A stretch of DNA of 64,000 bases from Paucibacter_B soli (GCF_037482845.1 NZ_JBBHJW010000001.1:496001-560000), one strand, 5' to 3'; numbered from the stretch's first letter, positions 1 through 9,048 are shown. The notes: generated by a model from the letters alone, not told the origin. Made by a program: numbers and translations.

Positions 1-1
1 C

Positions 2-304
2 GAACCCAAGCTGCGTGCCGACCTGGCGCGCATGCAGGCAGCCTGGGAAGAGGCGCTGGCGGCCAGCGGCGGGCCCTTCCTGTTCGGCGCCTTCAGCGCC
101 GCAGACGCTTACTTCGCGCCGGTGGTGATGCGCGTCACGCGTTACGGCCTGCCCATGTCCGAGCCCTGCCAGCGTTATCTGGCCGCCATGCAGGCCCACC
201 CCGCGGTGGCCGCCTGGGTGGCCGACGCGCTGGCCGAGCAGGACTTCATCGCCGACGACGAGCCCTACCGCGTCAGCGGCGGGCCCAAGGGCCAGTTGCG
301 CTGA
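2..304 (+). CDS. Glutathione S-transferase family protein, C-terminal part (5' end outside window)
   Basis: The open frame runs in from before the window and codes for about 100 C-terminal residues. The helical stretch with LFGAFSAADAYFAPVV, followed by YLAAMQAHPAVAAWVADAL, is typical of the all-alpha C-terminal domain of cytosolic glutathione S-transferases. The N-terminal thioredoxin-like domain that binds glutathione is not in the window, so the subclass and substrate cannot be judged. The stop codon overlaps the cca start by one base (TGATG), which suggests translational coupling. Confidence 0.8.
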   Translation, partial: EPKLRADLARMQAAWEEALAASGGPFLFGAFSAADAYFAPVVMRVTRYGLPMSEPCQRYLAAMQAHPAVAAWVADALAEQDFIADDEPYRVSGGPKGQLR

Positions 305-1530
305 TGCAGATCTACAAGGTCGGCGGCGCGGTGCGCGACGCCCTGCTGGGCCGCCCGGTGGCCGACATTGACTGGGTCGTCGTCGGGGCCCGGCCCGAGC
401 AGCTGCTGGCCCTGGGCTACCAGCCGGTGGGCCGCGACTTCCCGGTGTTTCTACACCCCAAAAGCAAGCAGGAATACGCGCTCGCGCGCACCGAGCGCAA
501 GACCGCGCCGGGCTACCACGGCTTTGCCTTCCATGCCGCCCCCGAGGTCACGCTGGAGCAGGACCTGGCGCGCCGCGATCTGACGATCAACGCGATGGCC
601 GAGGATGAGTCCGGCCGCCTCATCGACCCCTATGGCGGCCAGCGCGATCTGGCCGACAAGGTCTTGCGCCATGTCTCGCCGGCCTTTGCCGAGGACCCGG
701 TGCGCATCCTGCGGCTGGCGCGCTTTGCGGCGCGCTTGCCCAGCTTCACGGTAGCGCCCGAGACCCTCACGCTGATGCGCGAGATGGTGGTAGCCGGCGA
801 GGTCGACGCGCTGGTGGCCGAGCGCGTCTGGCAGGAATTCGCGCGCGGCCTGATGGAGGCGCAGCCCTCGCGCATGCTGGCCGTGCTGCGCGAGTGTGGC
901 GCGCTGGCGCGCCTGCTGCCCGAGCTGGAGCGCCTGTTCGGCATGCCGCAGCCGGCCCAGCACCACCCCGAGATCGACACCGGCGTGCATATGTTGATGG
1001 TGCTGGACGCCTGCGCCGCGCTGGCCGCGCCGCTGACGGTGCGCTATGCCTGCCTGTGCCACGACCTCGGCAAGGGCCTCACGCCGCCAGAGGCGCTGCC
1101 GCGCCACATCGCCCACGAGAGCCGCGGCCTGCCACTCACCAGGCAAGTTAGCGAACGCTGGCGCGTGCCGAGCGACTGCCGCGAGCTCGCCGAGCTGATG
1201 ACGCGCGAGCACACCCATGTGCACCAGAGCCTGGATTTCACGCCGCAGGCGCGCCTGAACCTGCTGGAGCGCTGCGACGCGCTGCGCCGCCCCGAGCGCT
1301 TTGCCGAGCTGCTATTGGCCTGCGAATGCGATGCGCGCGGCCGCCTCGGGCTGGAACAGCGGCCCTATCCGCAGCGCCCCGAGCGCTTGGCCGATCTGCG
1401 CTGCCTGCAAGGGCTGAACCAGGCCGAACTCAGCGCCGCGGCGCTGGCGCAAGGCCTCAAGGGGCCGCAGATCGGCGCGGCGATTGCGAAGGCGCGGCTG
1501 GCGGCGCTGGCGGCGCTGGGATCCACCTAG
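304..1530 (+). CDS. cca: Multifunctional CCA protein (tRNA nucleotidyltransferase with HD domain)
   Basis: Adds and repairs the 3' CCA end of tRNAs using CTP and ATP. The 408-residue product has the class II nucleotidyltransferase head with GGAVRD (residues 7-12), the metal-binding DID (21-23) and RRDLTINAMA (around 90-99). An HD phosphohydrolase motif (CHDLGKG, around 252-258) marks the longer proteobacterial form, in which that domain gives phosphatase and 2',3'-cyclic phosphodiesterase activity. Length matches the family. The start overlaps the stop of the preceding glutathione transferase gene. The TAG stop lies inside a CTAG shared with the stop of the convergent gene. Confidence 0.96.
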   Translation: MQIYKVGGAVRDALLGRPVADIDWVVVGARPEQLLALGYQPVGRDFPVFLHPKSKQEYALARTERKTAPGYHGFAFHAAPEVTLEQDLARRDLTINAMAEDESGRLIDPYGGQRDLADKVLRHVSPAFAEDPVRILRLARFAARLPSFTVAPETLTLMREMVVAGEVDALVAERVWQEFARGLMEAQPSRMLAVLRECGALARLLPELERLFGMPQPAQHHPEIDTGVHMLMVLDACAALAAPLTVRYACLCHDLGKGLTPPEALPRHIAHESRGLPLTRQVSERWRVPSDCRELAELMTREHTHVHQSLDFTPQARLNLLERCDALRRPERFAELLLACECDARGRLGLEQRPYPQRPERLADLRCLQGLNQAELSAAALAQGLKGPQIGAAIAKARLAALAALGST

Positions 1531-2348
1531 AACACATAGAGCAGCGCCAGCTCCGGCACCCATTCCTGCGTTCGGGTGCTTGGCTGCCGCACACCGCCTA
1601 CCGCATTTCCTGCGCGCCACAGCGTCGCCAATTCACCTTCGCTCAGCTGCTCCTGCCGCCAACCCAGGCCGGCGCCCAGCTGCCAGGCGGGTGCATCGGG
1701 AATGCTCCATTGCAGTTGCAGCTGCAGGCCCAGCTGGCGCTGCAGCCGGCCGCTGGGCAGGTCCACGGGGTCGGCGATCGGCAGTTCGAGGTGCAGCCGG
1801 CCCGCGGGGCCAACAGCCCATTCGCCCTGCAGCATGTACTGCCAAGCCGGGCTGAGTTCGCCGTGCAGGCGCAGCCCCAGGCCCAGCCGATAGCGGCGAT
1901 GCCGCTCGGGGTAGCCGCGCACCGCGCCGGCATCCGCCAGCTCTCTATGAATCTGCTGCCACTCGCTCAGCAGCCCGAGCTCCAGCGCCGGCGCGACGCG
2001 CTGCCACAGCTGTGCCTGCAGGCGGGTATCGCGCAGCTCGGCCGTGGTGGCGAGGGCCTGGCCCTGGTTGCTCTGGCCCTGGTAGGCGCGCTCGCCCTTG
2101 CCCCGCTGCGCGCGCAATTCCAGCGCAGGCCAGCCCTCCGTGCAGGCGGCGCGCAGCTCCAGCGCTGCGCCGGGCAGACGCCCCCGCTCGCTCAAGAGCC
2201 GCCGACCCTGGGCATCATCGAACTCGGCCCAGCGGCTTTCGGCCTGCTGCAGCGCCAGGCCCAGCTGCTGCAGGCCGCAGGAGGCGTACGCTGCCGCCGG
2301 CGCCAGCAATATCAGCAGCGACAGCTGGGCGCGCGCCAACAGGCTCAA
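1527..2348 (-). CDS. Hypothetical exported, beta-rich envelope protein
   Basis: A 273-residue protein of unknown function. The N-terminus is a clear signal peptide (leucine/alanine-rich, with AYA-S near residues 20-23). The mature part alternates polar and hydrophobic residues with many Gln, Arg and Leu and ends in an aromatic residue (LLYVF), as expected for an outer-membrane beta-barrel or a periplasmic beta-protein. No catalytic motif was recognised. The start is TTG, overlapping by four bases the stop of the upstream lipoprotein gene, so the two are probably translated as a pair. Its stop overlaps the cca stop from the other strand. It could be an outer-membrane partner of the lipoprotein encoded just before it. 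Confidence 0.6.
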   Translation of the reverse strand: MSLLARAQLSLLILLAPAAAYASCGLQQLGLALQQAESRWAEFDDAQGRRLLSERGRLPGAALELRAACTEGWPALELRAQRGKGERAYQGQSNQGQALATTAELRDTRLQAQLWQRVAPALELGLLSEWQQIHRELADAGAVRGYPERHRRYRLGLGLRLHGELSPAWQYMLQGEWAVGPAGRLHLELPIADPVDLPSGRLQRQLGLQLQLQWSIPDAPAWQLGAGLGWRQEQLSEGELATLWRAGNAVGGVRQPSTRTQEWVPELALLYVF

Positions 2349-3373
2349 TGCAGCTCGCTCCAGCTCTTGAAGCTGCTCAGCTCGAACTGGCCGTTGCCGT
2401 CGGCGTCCAGCTCCAGCAAGACGCGGCCATCGCTTTGCACCGTCATGCGCAGCAGGCTGTCGGCGGCGCCGCGCACCAGCAGTTGGCCCGCGCTGGGATC
2501 GCTGCGGCCCGAGAGCTGCAGCAGGGGCACGGCGGTTTCCAGATTGATGCGCTTGGATTCCAGGCTGGAGCTGGTGAGCGCGCCGCGCGCGGTGCTGCTG
2601 GTCTGGAAGCCCAGGCCTTGCGGCGCGGTCTGAAGCGTCAGCGCGAAGTTCTCCAGCTTCTGCGAGAAGTCCGTGCCGCCCACGCGCCCCGAGGAGCTGA
2701 AGCTGGCCACGTCCATGCTCAGGCTCATCCGGTTCGCGCCCGACGCGGTCAGCGAGACGCGGATCAGGCCGTCGCCGCTGACCTTGCTGATGCCGGTGGT
2801 GGCGGTGAAGCCGCTGAGTTTGAGATCCAGGCCGGCACTGAAGCTGTTGGAACCAAACTCGCCGCTGGCGCTGGTGACGGTGATTTCCATCTTGCCGTCC
2901 ATGCTCACGCCGTCTTCCTTGCAGGCCACGGCGGTCATGGCCATGCCATCGCCCGCATCGATCTTGCCGTTGCCATTGGCATCGGTCAGCACCGCGTCGA
3001 TACGCCCGCCGCCGGCGCAGGGGGTGGACTGGTTGGTGGTTGCGCCCTGCACCAGGGGCAGGCCCGCCTTGTTGCGGAACCAGGCCGGCAGCGCCTGCAC
3101 CTGCCGGGCCGCGAGCGCCAGCAGCGAGGGCGCCGCGGCGGCGTCGGCACCGGTCACCAGTCCGGCGGAGCCGAGCAGGTACTGGCTGCTGGACAGCGAT
3201 TGCTGCGCCACGCTCTGGTAATTGCCGCTGGTAATGGCCAGGGCCGTGGGCGCCGGCGCCGGGCCGGGCCCGTTGCCGCCATCGCCACCGCCGCCGCCAC
3301 CGCAGGCCGCCAGGAAGAGCGTGCCGGTGGCCGCAAGAATCGCCAGCTTGTGGCGCTGAAGATGTTGATGCAT
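2345..3373 (-). CDS. Lipoprotein with EF-hand-like Asp loops, function unknown
   Basis: A 342-residue lipoprotein: a basic start, a hydrophobic stretch and the lipobox LAAC (Cys about residue 24), followed by a poly-Gly linker that would lift the domain off the membrane. Two short loops, DANGNGKIDAGDG in the first half and DADGNGQFE near the C-terminus, resemble the DxDxNG calcium-binding loops of EF-hand or dockerin proteins. The rest looks beta-rich and has no enzyme motif I recognise. AGGGAG upstream of the ATG is a good ribosome site. It overlaps the following exported-protein gene by four bases, so the two probably act together at the envelope. Confidence 0.7.
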   Translation of the reverse strand: MHQHLQRHKLAILAATGTLFLAACGGGGGGDGGNGPGPAPAPTALAITSGNYQSVAQQSLSSSQYLLGSAGLVTGADAAAAPSLLALAARQVQALPAWFRNKAGLPLVQGATTNQSTPCAGGGRIDAVLTDANGNGKIDAGDGMAMTAVACKEDGVSMDGKMEITVTSASGEFGSNSFSAGLDLKLSGFTATTGISKVSGDGLIRVSLTASGANRMSLSMDVASFSSSGRVGGTDFSQKLENFALTLQTAPQGLGFQTSSTARGALTSSSLESKRINLETAVPLLQLSGRSDPSAGQLLVRGAADSLLRMTVQSDGRVLLELDADGNGQFELSSFKSWSELH

Positions 3374-3485
3374 ATGAGTGACTCCCTCTGCTTGGGCGTG
3401 GGTGCAGCCTTGATGGCAGGCCGCCTGCGCCGGGTATGTACGAGCGGGCGCAGTTTAGGGCCGGCGGCCCGGGCCGAGCCTCCCC

Positions 3486-4586
3486 CTAAAGGGTGTGGCA
3501 GCGATCCCCACGCGCAAAGCCGATGGCCTCGAAGGGTTCGCCGGCCACAAAGCCGATCACCTTGAAGAGCTCGCCCATCTCGTGCTCGGCGATCAGCTTG
3601 TGCGCCATCACGCGCTGCGGCAGCTCGGCCGCGGCCATCAGCTCGACCAGGCCGCAGTTGATGAGGAAATGCGCCTGCGATGTGTAGCCCAGCACGGTCA
3701 GGCCGGCCTCCTGGCCGGCCAGCGCGATGCCGCTGAAGTTGACATGAGCGGTGATGTCCTTGAGCCCCACCAGGGCCAGCGGGTCGGCGTCGGCGCGGTG
3801 CTCGTGGTGGCACATCAGGGTGCCGCCCAGGCGCTGCGGGTGGTAGTACTCGCGCTCGGGGAAGCCGTAGTCGAGCAGGAAGATCGCGCCGCTGGTAAGC
3901 CGCTGCGCGAGCGTGCGCACAAAGGCCTCGGCCTGCGGGTGGATCTCGGTAACGCTGCCGGGCAGCATCTGCTCGTGCAGCGGCGGACGCAGCGCGCTGG
4001 GCCGGTCGGCAAAAGCAAGACCTGACCCTTCGGCCGTCACATCGGTAACCACACCGCGCTCGCACCAGACGCAGCCATCAAAACTCAGCAGCTGCACCGG
4101 CATCGCGTCCAGCACCTCATTGCCAAGCACCACGCCCTGCATGGTGTCGGGCAGGCGGTCCAGCCATTCGAGCTTGTGCGCCCAGGGCCGCAGGCGCTCG
4201 GCCTGGCGCGCGCGCAGCGTGCCCGAGAGGTCGACGATGCGGTAGCGCCGCACGCGCTCGCCCAGCGCCTCCAGCAATTGCGCCGCCAGCGCGCCGGTGC
4301 CGGCGCCGAACTCCCAGACCTCGTCGCTGCCGCTGGCCTCCAGCGCCTGCGCCACCTGCGCCGCCAGGGCGCGGCCGAACAGGGGCGAGAGCTCGGGCGC
4401 GGTGACGAAGTCCGAGCCGCTGCCCGGCATCAGCCCGAACTTCTGGCGCTGGTTGGCGTAGTAGCCCAGGCCGGGCGCATAGAGCGCCAGCGCCATGAAG
4501 CGATCGAAGGGCAGCCACCCCCCAGCTTGTTCGATCTCGCGCTGGATCAGGGCGGCTAGTTCGGGCGCGGTCTGGGCATGGCTCAT
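3486..4586 (-). CDS. MidA/NDUFAF7-like SAM-dependent methyltransferase (COG1565)
   Basis: The 366-residue product belongs to the class I SAM-dependent methyltransferases related to mitochondrial NDUFAF7/MidA, which methylates an arginine of a complex I subunit. Visible signs are the N-terminal LYAPGLGYY...FGLMPGSGSDFVTAPELSPLFG block and the SAM-binding glycine loop EFGAGTGALA. The bacterial substrate is not established, so the complex I link is only by homology. The ATG at 4584-4586 overlaps the stop of the GGDEF-EAL gene by four bases (ATGA). A much earlier in-frame start exists but would run through the GGDEF-EAL gene and was rejected. Confidence 0.85.
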   Translation of the reverse strand: MSHAQTAPELAALIQREIEQAGGWLPFDRFMALALYAPGLGYYANQRQKFGLMPGSGSDFVTAPELSPLFGRALAAQVAQALEASGSDEVWEFGAGTGALAAQLLEALGERVRRYRIVDLSGTLRARQAERLRPWAHKLEWLDRLPDTMQGVVLGNEVLDAMPVQLLSFDGCVWCERGVVTDVTAEGSGLAFADRPSALRPPLHEQMLPGSVTEIHPQAEAFVRTLAQRLTSGAIFLLDYGFPEREYYHPQRLGGTLMCHHEHRADADPLALVGLKDITAHVNFSGIALAGQEAGLTVLGYTSQAHFLINCGLVELMAAAELPQRVMAHKLIAEHEMGELFKVIGFVAGEPFEAIGFARGDRCHTL

Positions 4587-6934
4587 GCCCCGATTGTAGA
4601 AACGCGGCCGCGCAGCCAGGCCTCGAAGGCCGCGGCCGACATCGGCGCGCCGATCGCCTCGCCCTGCACCTCGTCGCAACCCCATAGCGCCAGCGCTTCC
4701 CATTGCGCGCTGCTGCGCACGCCCTCGGCGCTGACGCGCAGACCCAGGCCCTTGGCCATCTGCAGCATGGCGCGCGTGATCGCCACCGCGCCCTCGTCGT
4801 CGGGCAGGCCGGCAACAAAGCTCTGGTCGATCTTGAGCTTGTCCAGCGGCAGCAGGGTCAGGTGCGAGAGCGAGGTGTAGCCGGTGCCGAAGTCGTCCAC
4901 CGAGATATGCAGGCCCAGGGCGCGCAGGCTGGCGAGCGTCTCGGGCACGCCGCTCAGGTCTTCGGTCAGCATGCGCTCGGTGAGCTCCAGCTCCAGCCAG
5001 GCGCCCGGCACGCCGGCCTGCTCCAGCACCTGGGCCACCGAGCGCGCAAAGCTGGCGAGGCGGAACTGCATGCTGGAGAGGTTCACCGCGATCGGCACCT
5101 CGGCCACGCCGCTCTCGTGCCAGATGCGCGCCTGGCGCGCCGCCTCGCGCATCACCCATTCGCCCAGCGGCAGCATCAGGCGATGCTTCTCGGCCACCAT
5201 GATGAAGGCCTCGGGGCTCAAGAGGCCGCGCTGCGGATGCTGCCAGCGCAGCAAGGCCTCGGCGCCGCTGAGCGCGCCGGTGCGCGCGTCCACCTGGGGC
5301 TGGTAGTAGAGCGCGAACTCGTCGCGCGCGATCGCATGCGCCAGCTCGCTCTCCAGCACCAGGTCGGCATAGGCGTTGGCCGCCATCGAGGGCTCGAAGA
5401 ATTCGTAGGTGGCGCGGCCGCTGGACTTGGCCAGGTACATGGCGGTGTCGGCATGCTGCAGCAGCTCCTCGGGGCTGTCGCCATGTTCGGGAAACATCGC
5501 CACGCCGATCGAGGGCGTGACCGAGAGGTCGCGGCCATCGGCGCGCACCGGCACCTCCACCACGCTCAGCAGCGCCATCAGCACCACATGCACATCGTCG
5601 CGGCCGCTCACCTCGTCGAGCAGCACCACGAACTCGTCGCCGCCAAAGCGGCCCACCGTGTCGGTGGCGCGCAGGCAGGCGCCGATGCGCTCGGCCACGG
5701 TGCGCAGCACCTGGTCGCCCTCCAGATGGCCGAGCGAATCGTTGACGCGCTTGAAATTGTCGAGGTCGATGAACAGCAGGGCGAGCTGCCGCGCGTCGCG
5801 GCGCGCCGCCAGCAGGCGCTCGCGCAGCCGCTCGAGAAAGGCGCCGCGATTCAGCAGGCCGGTGAGCGCATCGTGATGCGCCAGGTGGTGCATGCGCTGC
5901 TGCGCCGCCAGGCGCTCGCGGATGTCGCGCACGATGGTCATGCGCAGCTTCTCGCCGCCGCGCCAGAGCGTGCGCACGATGAATTCAACGTCGATGCGGC
6001 TGCCGTCCTTGTGCAGCACCGCCGTCTCGTAGCGCGTTTCCTCGCTGCGGCCCATCACCTGGCTGACCCTGTGCAGCTGGTCGGGCGCCACCAGAGCCAG
6101 GGCCGAGCGGCCCAGCAGCTCGGCCAGGCTGTAGCCCACCAGCTGACACAGCGGTGCGTTGGCATCGGTGATGACGCCGTCGCGGTGGAACACGATGCCC
6201 TCCACCGAGGCGTGCATGAACTTCGCCATGCGCTCCTCGGACTCGCGCACCGCGATCTCGGCGACGCGATGGCGCGTGATGTCGGCGATCAGCACGAAGC
6301 TGGCGCGCGACTCGCCCTTGGCGTCCAGATGCGGGATCAGGTTCACCTCGATCCAGCGCGGTGCGGCGTTCGGGCTTTCGAGCTTGCGCTCGTACACCAC
6401 CGCCACCTGTTCCTGCAGCACGCGGTCCACATGCGGCTGGATCTCCCTGGCGGCCGCCTCGCCTATCACCTCGGCAAAGGTGCGGCCGACGATGCTTTGC
6501 TCGTCCAGGCCGAACATGCGCGCGTAGCCGCGGTTGGCGAACAGGCATTGCTCGGTCTTGGCGTCGTAGAGCGCGATCAGCACCGGCACGTTGTCGGCCA
6601 GCAGGCGCAGTTGCGCGGCTTGCTCCTGCGCGCGCAGCTGGGCGCGCTTGCTGGCCGAGATATCGGTCCAGAGGCAGACATGGCTGGCGCCCTCGGCGTC
6701 CCAGCGCGAGCGGCAGCTCAGCCAGGTCGGGGCGCTGGCGCGGGTCTGCAGTTCGAGTTCGAAGTCCTGCGGCAGCGCCCATTGCGCGCACAGCTGCGCC
6801 TCGGCCTCGGGGCGCAGCCAGCCCCAATCGGTCTGGCCCTGGCTGAGCAGGACGAACTGTGCATTGCGTTCGAGGATGGTGCCGCTCGCATCGACGCGGG
6901 TCGCGGCACTTGGCAGCAGTTCCCAGCCCTTCAT
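4583..6934 (-). CDS. PAS-PAS-PAS-GGDEF-EAL cyclic-di-GMP protein
   Basis: A 783-residue cytoplasmic signalling protein without membrane segments. Three PAS-like sensor modules (about 1-95, 105-230, 235-350) precede a diguanylate cyclase domain with intact GGDEF and an upstream RATD that fits the RxxD inhibitory site. A phosphodiesterase domain follows with EALLRW, NLSSMQFR, ELTERM, DDFGTGYTSL, KIDQSFV and AEGV, all the usual metal and substrate residues. It could therefore make or degrade c-di-GMP; which activity dominates cannot be read from sequence. It is translationally coupled to the MidA-like gene downstream. Confidence 0.93.
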   Translation of the reverse strand: MKGWELLPSAATRVDASGTILERNAQFVLLSQGQTDWGWLRPEAEAQLCAQWALPQDFELELQTRASAPTWLSCRSRWDAEGASHVCLWTDISASKRAQLRAQEQAAQLRLLADNVPVLIALYDAKTEQCLFANRGYARMFGLDEQSIVGRTFAEVIGEAAAREIQPHVDRVLQEQVAVVYERKLESPNAAPRWIEVNLIPHLDAKGESRASFVLIADITRHRVAEIAVRESEERMAKFMHASVEGIVFHRDGVITDANAPLCQLVGYSLAELLGRSALALVAPDQLHRVSQVMGRSEETRYETAVLHKDGSRIDVEFIVRTLWRGGEKLRMTIVRDIRERLAAQQRMHHLAHHDALTGLLNRGAFLERLRERLLAARRDARQLALLFIDLDNFKRVNDSLGHLEGDQVLRTVAERIGACLRATDTVGRFGGDEFVVLLDEVSGRDDVHVVLMALLSVVEVPVRADGRDLSVTPSIGVAMFPEHGDSPEELLQHADTAMYLAKSSGRATYEFFEPSMAANAYADLVLESELAHAIARDEFALYYQPQVDARTGALSGAEALLRWQHPQRGLLSPEAFIMVAEKHRLMLPLGEWVMREAARQARIWHESGVAEVPIAVNLSSMQFRLASFARSVAQVLEQAGVPGAWLELELTERMLTEDLSGVPETLASLRALGLHISVDDFGTGYTSLSHLTLLPLDKLKIDQSFVAGLPDDEGAVAITRAMLQMAKGLGLRVSAEGVRSSAQWEALALWGCDEVQGEAIGAPMSAAAFEAWLRGRVSTIGA

Positions 6935-6959
6935 GTGCCCTCGCCTCCTCAGCTAGCTG

Positions 6960-7790
6960 TCAGGTCTTGTCGCCTTGCCGCTGCAGCGTGTCCATGGCCA
7001 GGCACAAGTCCTCCCAGGCGCGCGCCTTGTCCACCAGATTGCGCAGCAGATAGGCCGGATGGTAGGTCACGATCAGGGGCACGCCCTGGTATTCGTGTAC
7101 CCGCCCGCGCAGCTTGCCGATCGGCTCGTTGCTGCGCAGCAGCGACTGCACCGCAAAACGCCCCATCGCCAGGATGATGCGGGGCTGCACCAGGGCGATC
7201 TGGCGGTTCAGATAGGGCTCGCACTGGGCCAGCTCGGCGGGCTCGGGATTGCGGTTGCGCGGCGGCCGGCACTTCAGGGTATTGGCGATGAAGACCTGGG
7301 AGGACGGTGGGCCCTCGGCACGGCTCAGACCCAGCGCACGCAGCATATTGTCGAGCAGCTTGCCGGCCTGGCCTACGAAGGGCTCGCCCTGCAGGTCCTC
7401 CTGCTCGCCGGGCGCCTCGCCCACCACCATCCAATGCGCCTGCTCATTGCCAACGCCGAACACGGTCTGCTTGCGCGCCTCGCACAGGCCGCAGGCCCGG
7501 CAGCCGGCCACGCTCTCGCGCAGCGCCGTCCAGTCCAGCGCGGCAATCGCCTGCTCGCGCGCACCGGCGGGAAGCGACGGCGCCGGTGGCATGACGGGCA
7601 CGGGCGGCAATACGGCTGCGAGGGGCGCCGCTGCCTCGGCAACAGCTGATGGCGGGGCCGCAACTGCGGCAGCAGGGGGCGTGGTGGGAGGCGTGGTGGG
7701 AGGCGTGGTGCGAGGTGTGACGGTAGGGGCCGTCCAGACCTTGATGCCCATCGCCTCGAGCATGGCCTGCTGGCGTTCCGAATAGCTCAT
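6960..7790 (-). CDS. Uracil-DNA glycosylase, family 4 (Fe-S type)
   Basis: Removes uracil from DNA at the start of base excision repair. The 276-residue product has the family 4 motif GEAPGEQED, the C-terminal HPAYLLRN motif, and four cysteines (CRACGLC, then KCRPPRN and QCEPY) that would hold a [4Fe-4S] cluster. An N-terminal extension of roughly 90 residues rich in Thr, Pro and Ala precedes the catalytic domain and contains a short tandem repeat (TPPT units). The ATG overlaps the rimI stop by four bases, so it is the last gene of a tsaB-rimI-UDG operon. Confidence 0.93.
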   Translation of the reverse strand: MSYSERQQAMLEAMGIKVWTAPTVTPRTTPPTTPPTTPPAAAVAAPPSAVAEAAAPLAAVLPPVPVMPPAPSLPAGAREQAIAALDWTALRESVAGCRACGLCEARKQTVFGVGNEQAHWMVVGEAPGEQEDLQGEPFVGQAGKLLDNMLRALGLSRAEGPPSSQVFIANTLKCRPPRNRNPEPAELAQCEPYLNRQIALVQPRIILAMGRFAVQSLLRSNEPIGKLRGRVHEYQGVPLIVTYHPAYLLRNLVDKARAWEDLCLAMDTLQRQGDKT

Positions 7791-8284
7791 TGGGCCACCG
7801 CCAGGTTCATCACAATGGCGTCTTCGCGCTGCCCGCCCTCGGCCGGGTAATAGGCACGCCGCAGGCCCACTTCGGTGTAGCCGTAGCGGGCATAGACCTG
7901 GCGCGCGCGCGCATTGCTGTGGCGCACCTCCAGCCAGATCTGCTGCGCCGCCTGGTCGCGTGCCCAATGGCTGAGGCCGTCCAGCAGCAGGCGCGCCAGG
8001 CCGCGCCCCTGGTACTCGGGGCGCACCGTGATGTTGAGCAGGTGCAACTCGTCCACGCCCTTCATGGCGAGGAAATAGCCCTGCAGCTGGCCCTGGCTGT
8101 CGTGCCAGACGAAGGCGCCATAGCCGGCGGCCAGCGAATCGATGAAATTGCCGCGCGTCCACGGGAACGGGTAGGCACGCAGCTCGATCGCCAGCACCGC
8201 GTCGAGGTCCTGCACCGTCATCGCGCGCAGCCCGAACTGGGCCAGCGGGCCGGGCGCCCAGGCGGCGGACAGCTGGGCGCTCAT
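7787..8284 (-). CDS. rimI: Ribosomal-protein-alanine N-acetyltransferase (GNAT family)
   Basis: RimI acetylates the N-terminal alanine of ribosomal protein S18. The 165-residue GNAT domain shows the acetyl-CoA loop (VRPEYQGRGLARLLL) and the RimI-typical YPFPWTRGNF segment and C-terminal YARYGY. The start at 8282-8284 overlaps the tsaB stop by four bases and its stop overlaps the glycosylase start by four, so all three genes are coupled. The tsaB-rimI pairing is widespread in proteobacteria and supports the assignment. An earlier in-frame start would lie inside tsaB and was not chosen. Confidence 0.92.
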   Translation of the reverse strand: MSAQLSAAWAPGPLAQFGLRAMTVQDLDAVLAIELRAYPFPWTRGNFIDSLAAGYGAFVWHDSQGQLQGYFLAMKGVDELHLLNITVRPEYQGRGLARLLLDGLSHWARDQAAQQIWLEVRHSNARARQVYARYGYTEVGLRRAYYPAEGGQREDAIVMNLAVAQ

Positions 8285-9015
8285 GATGATGATGAGGCGC
8301 GTGCGGCCAGGCGCTCGGCGGTGGTGAAGGCCACCTTGTCGCGCACATAGACCGGCATGGCCTCGGCGGCGTCGCGCAGCGCACCGGCGTCCCAGGCCTG
8401 CTGGCTCAGCTCGGCCAGCGCCGCGGCGCGCGAGCGTGTCTCGGGCCAGCGGCTGGCGTTGCCCGTCTGCAGCGCGTCGGCGAACACCGCCAGCGCCGAG
8501 CCGGCCACCGCCGTCGGCGGCAGGGAGTTCGTGTCGGCCCAGCAGGCGTTCAGGCTGTCGGCGCCGTAGAGCGCGGGTGCTACCAGGGGCAGCCAGCGCC
8601 CGTCCTGCCAGCGGTAGGCGGCGGCATAGATCTCGTTCATGCGCGCGTCCATCGCCACCCACACCGCATCGCCCAGCACGGTGCCGGCGCACGCGGCCTG
8701 CTGGCGCGCATCCTCGGCCACCTGCATCAGGCTGTCGATCGCCAGCACCGGTTTGCCGGCCCCCAGGGCCAGGCCCTGGGCCACCGCGCAGGCGGTGCGC
8801 AGGCCGGTGAAGGCGCCGGGGCCCTGGCCATAGGCGATCGCGTCGACATCGGCCAGTTGCAGGCCGGCACGCGCCAGCAGCGCCAGCGCGGCGGGCACCA
8901 TCTGGGCCGAGGCCTTGGCACCGCCCTCGCCCTCATGCAGCAGGCGCTCGGCCGGGGTGATCAGGGCCAGCGCCATGCTTTCGGTGGAACTATCGAGGGC
9001 CAGCAGCACGGTCAT
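8281..9015 (-). CDS. tsaB: tRNA threonylcarbamoyladenosine biosynthesis protein TsaB
   Basis: TsaB is the inactive ASKHA-fold partner of TsaD in making t6A37 on ANN-decoding tRNAs. The 244-residue product begins with LLALDSSTESMALAL, the family's first nucleotide-binding-fold strand, and has AYGQGPGAFTGLRTACAVAQGLA, the diagnostic motif. The start at 9013-9015 leaves only 33 bases to the divergent dacB gene, so the two promoters must overlap. It heads the tsaB-rimI-UDG operon. tsaC, which makes the threonylcarbamoyl-AMP intermediate, also lies in this window near 14 kb. Confidence 0.93.
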   Translation of the reverse strand: MTVLLALDSSTESMALALITPAERLLHEGEGGAKASAQMVPAALALLARAGLQLADVDAIAYGQGPGAFTGLRTACAVAQGLALGAGKPVLAIDSLMQVAEDARQQAACAGTVLGDAVWVAMDARMNEIYAAAYRWQDGRWLPLVAPALYGADSLNACWADTNSLPPTAVAGSALAVFADALQTGNASRWPETRSRAAALAELSQQAWDAGALRDAAEAMPVYVRDKVAFTTAERLAARASSSS

Positions 9016-9048
9016 GGGGGCAAGTGTAGCCGTGCGATCATCGTCGCC

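Noticed and set aside
4703..7177. An 824-residue plus-strand open frame opposite the PAS-GGDEF-EAL gene
   Set aside because: Composition is typical of an antisense frame (His, Gln, Ala, Arg, Gly), and the minus strand carries all cyclase and phosphodiesterase motifs.
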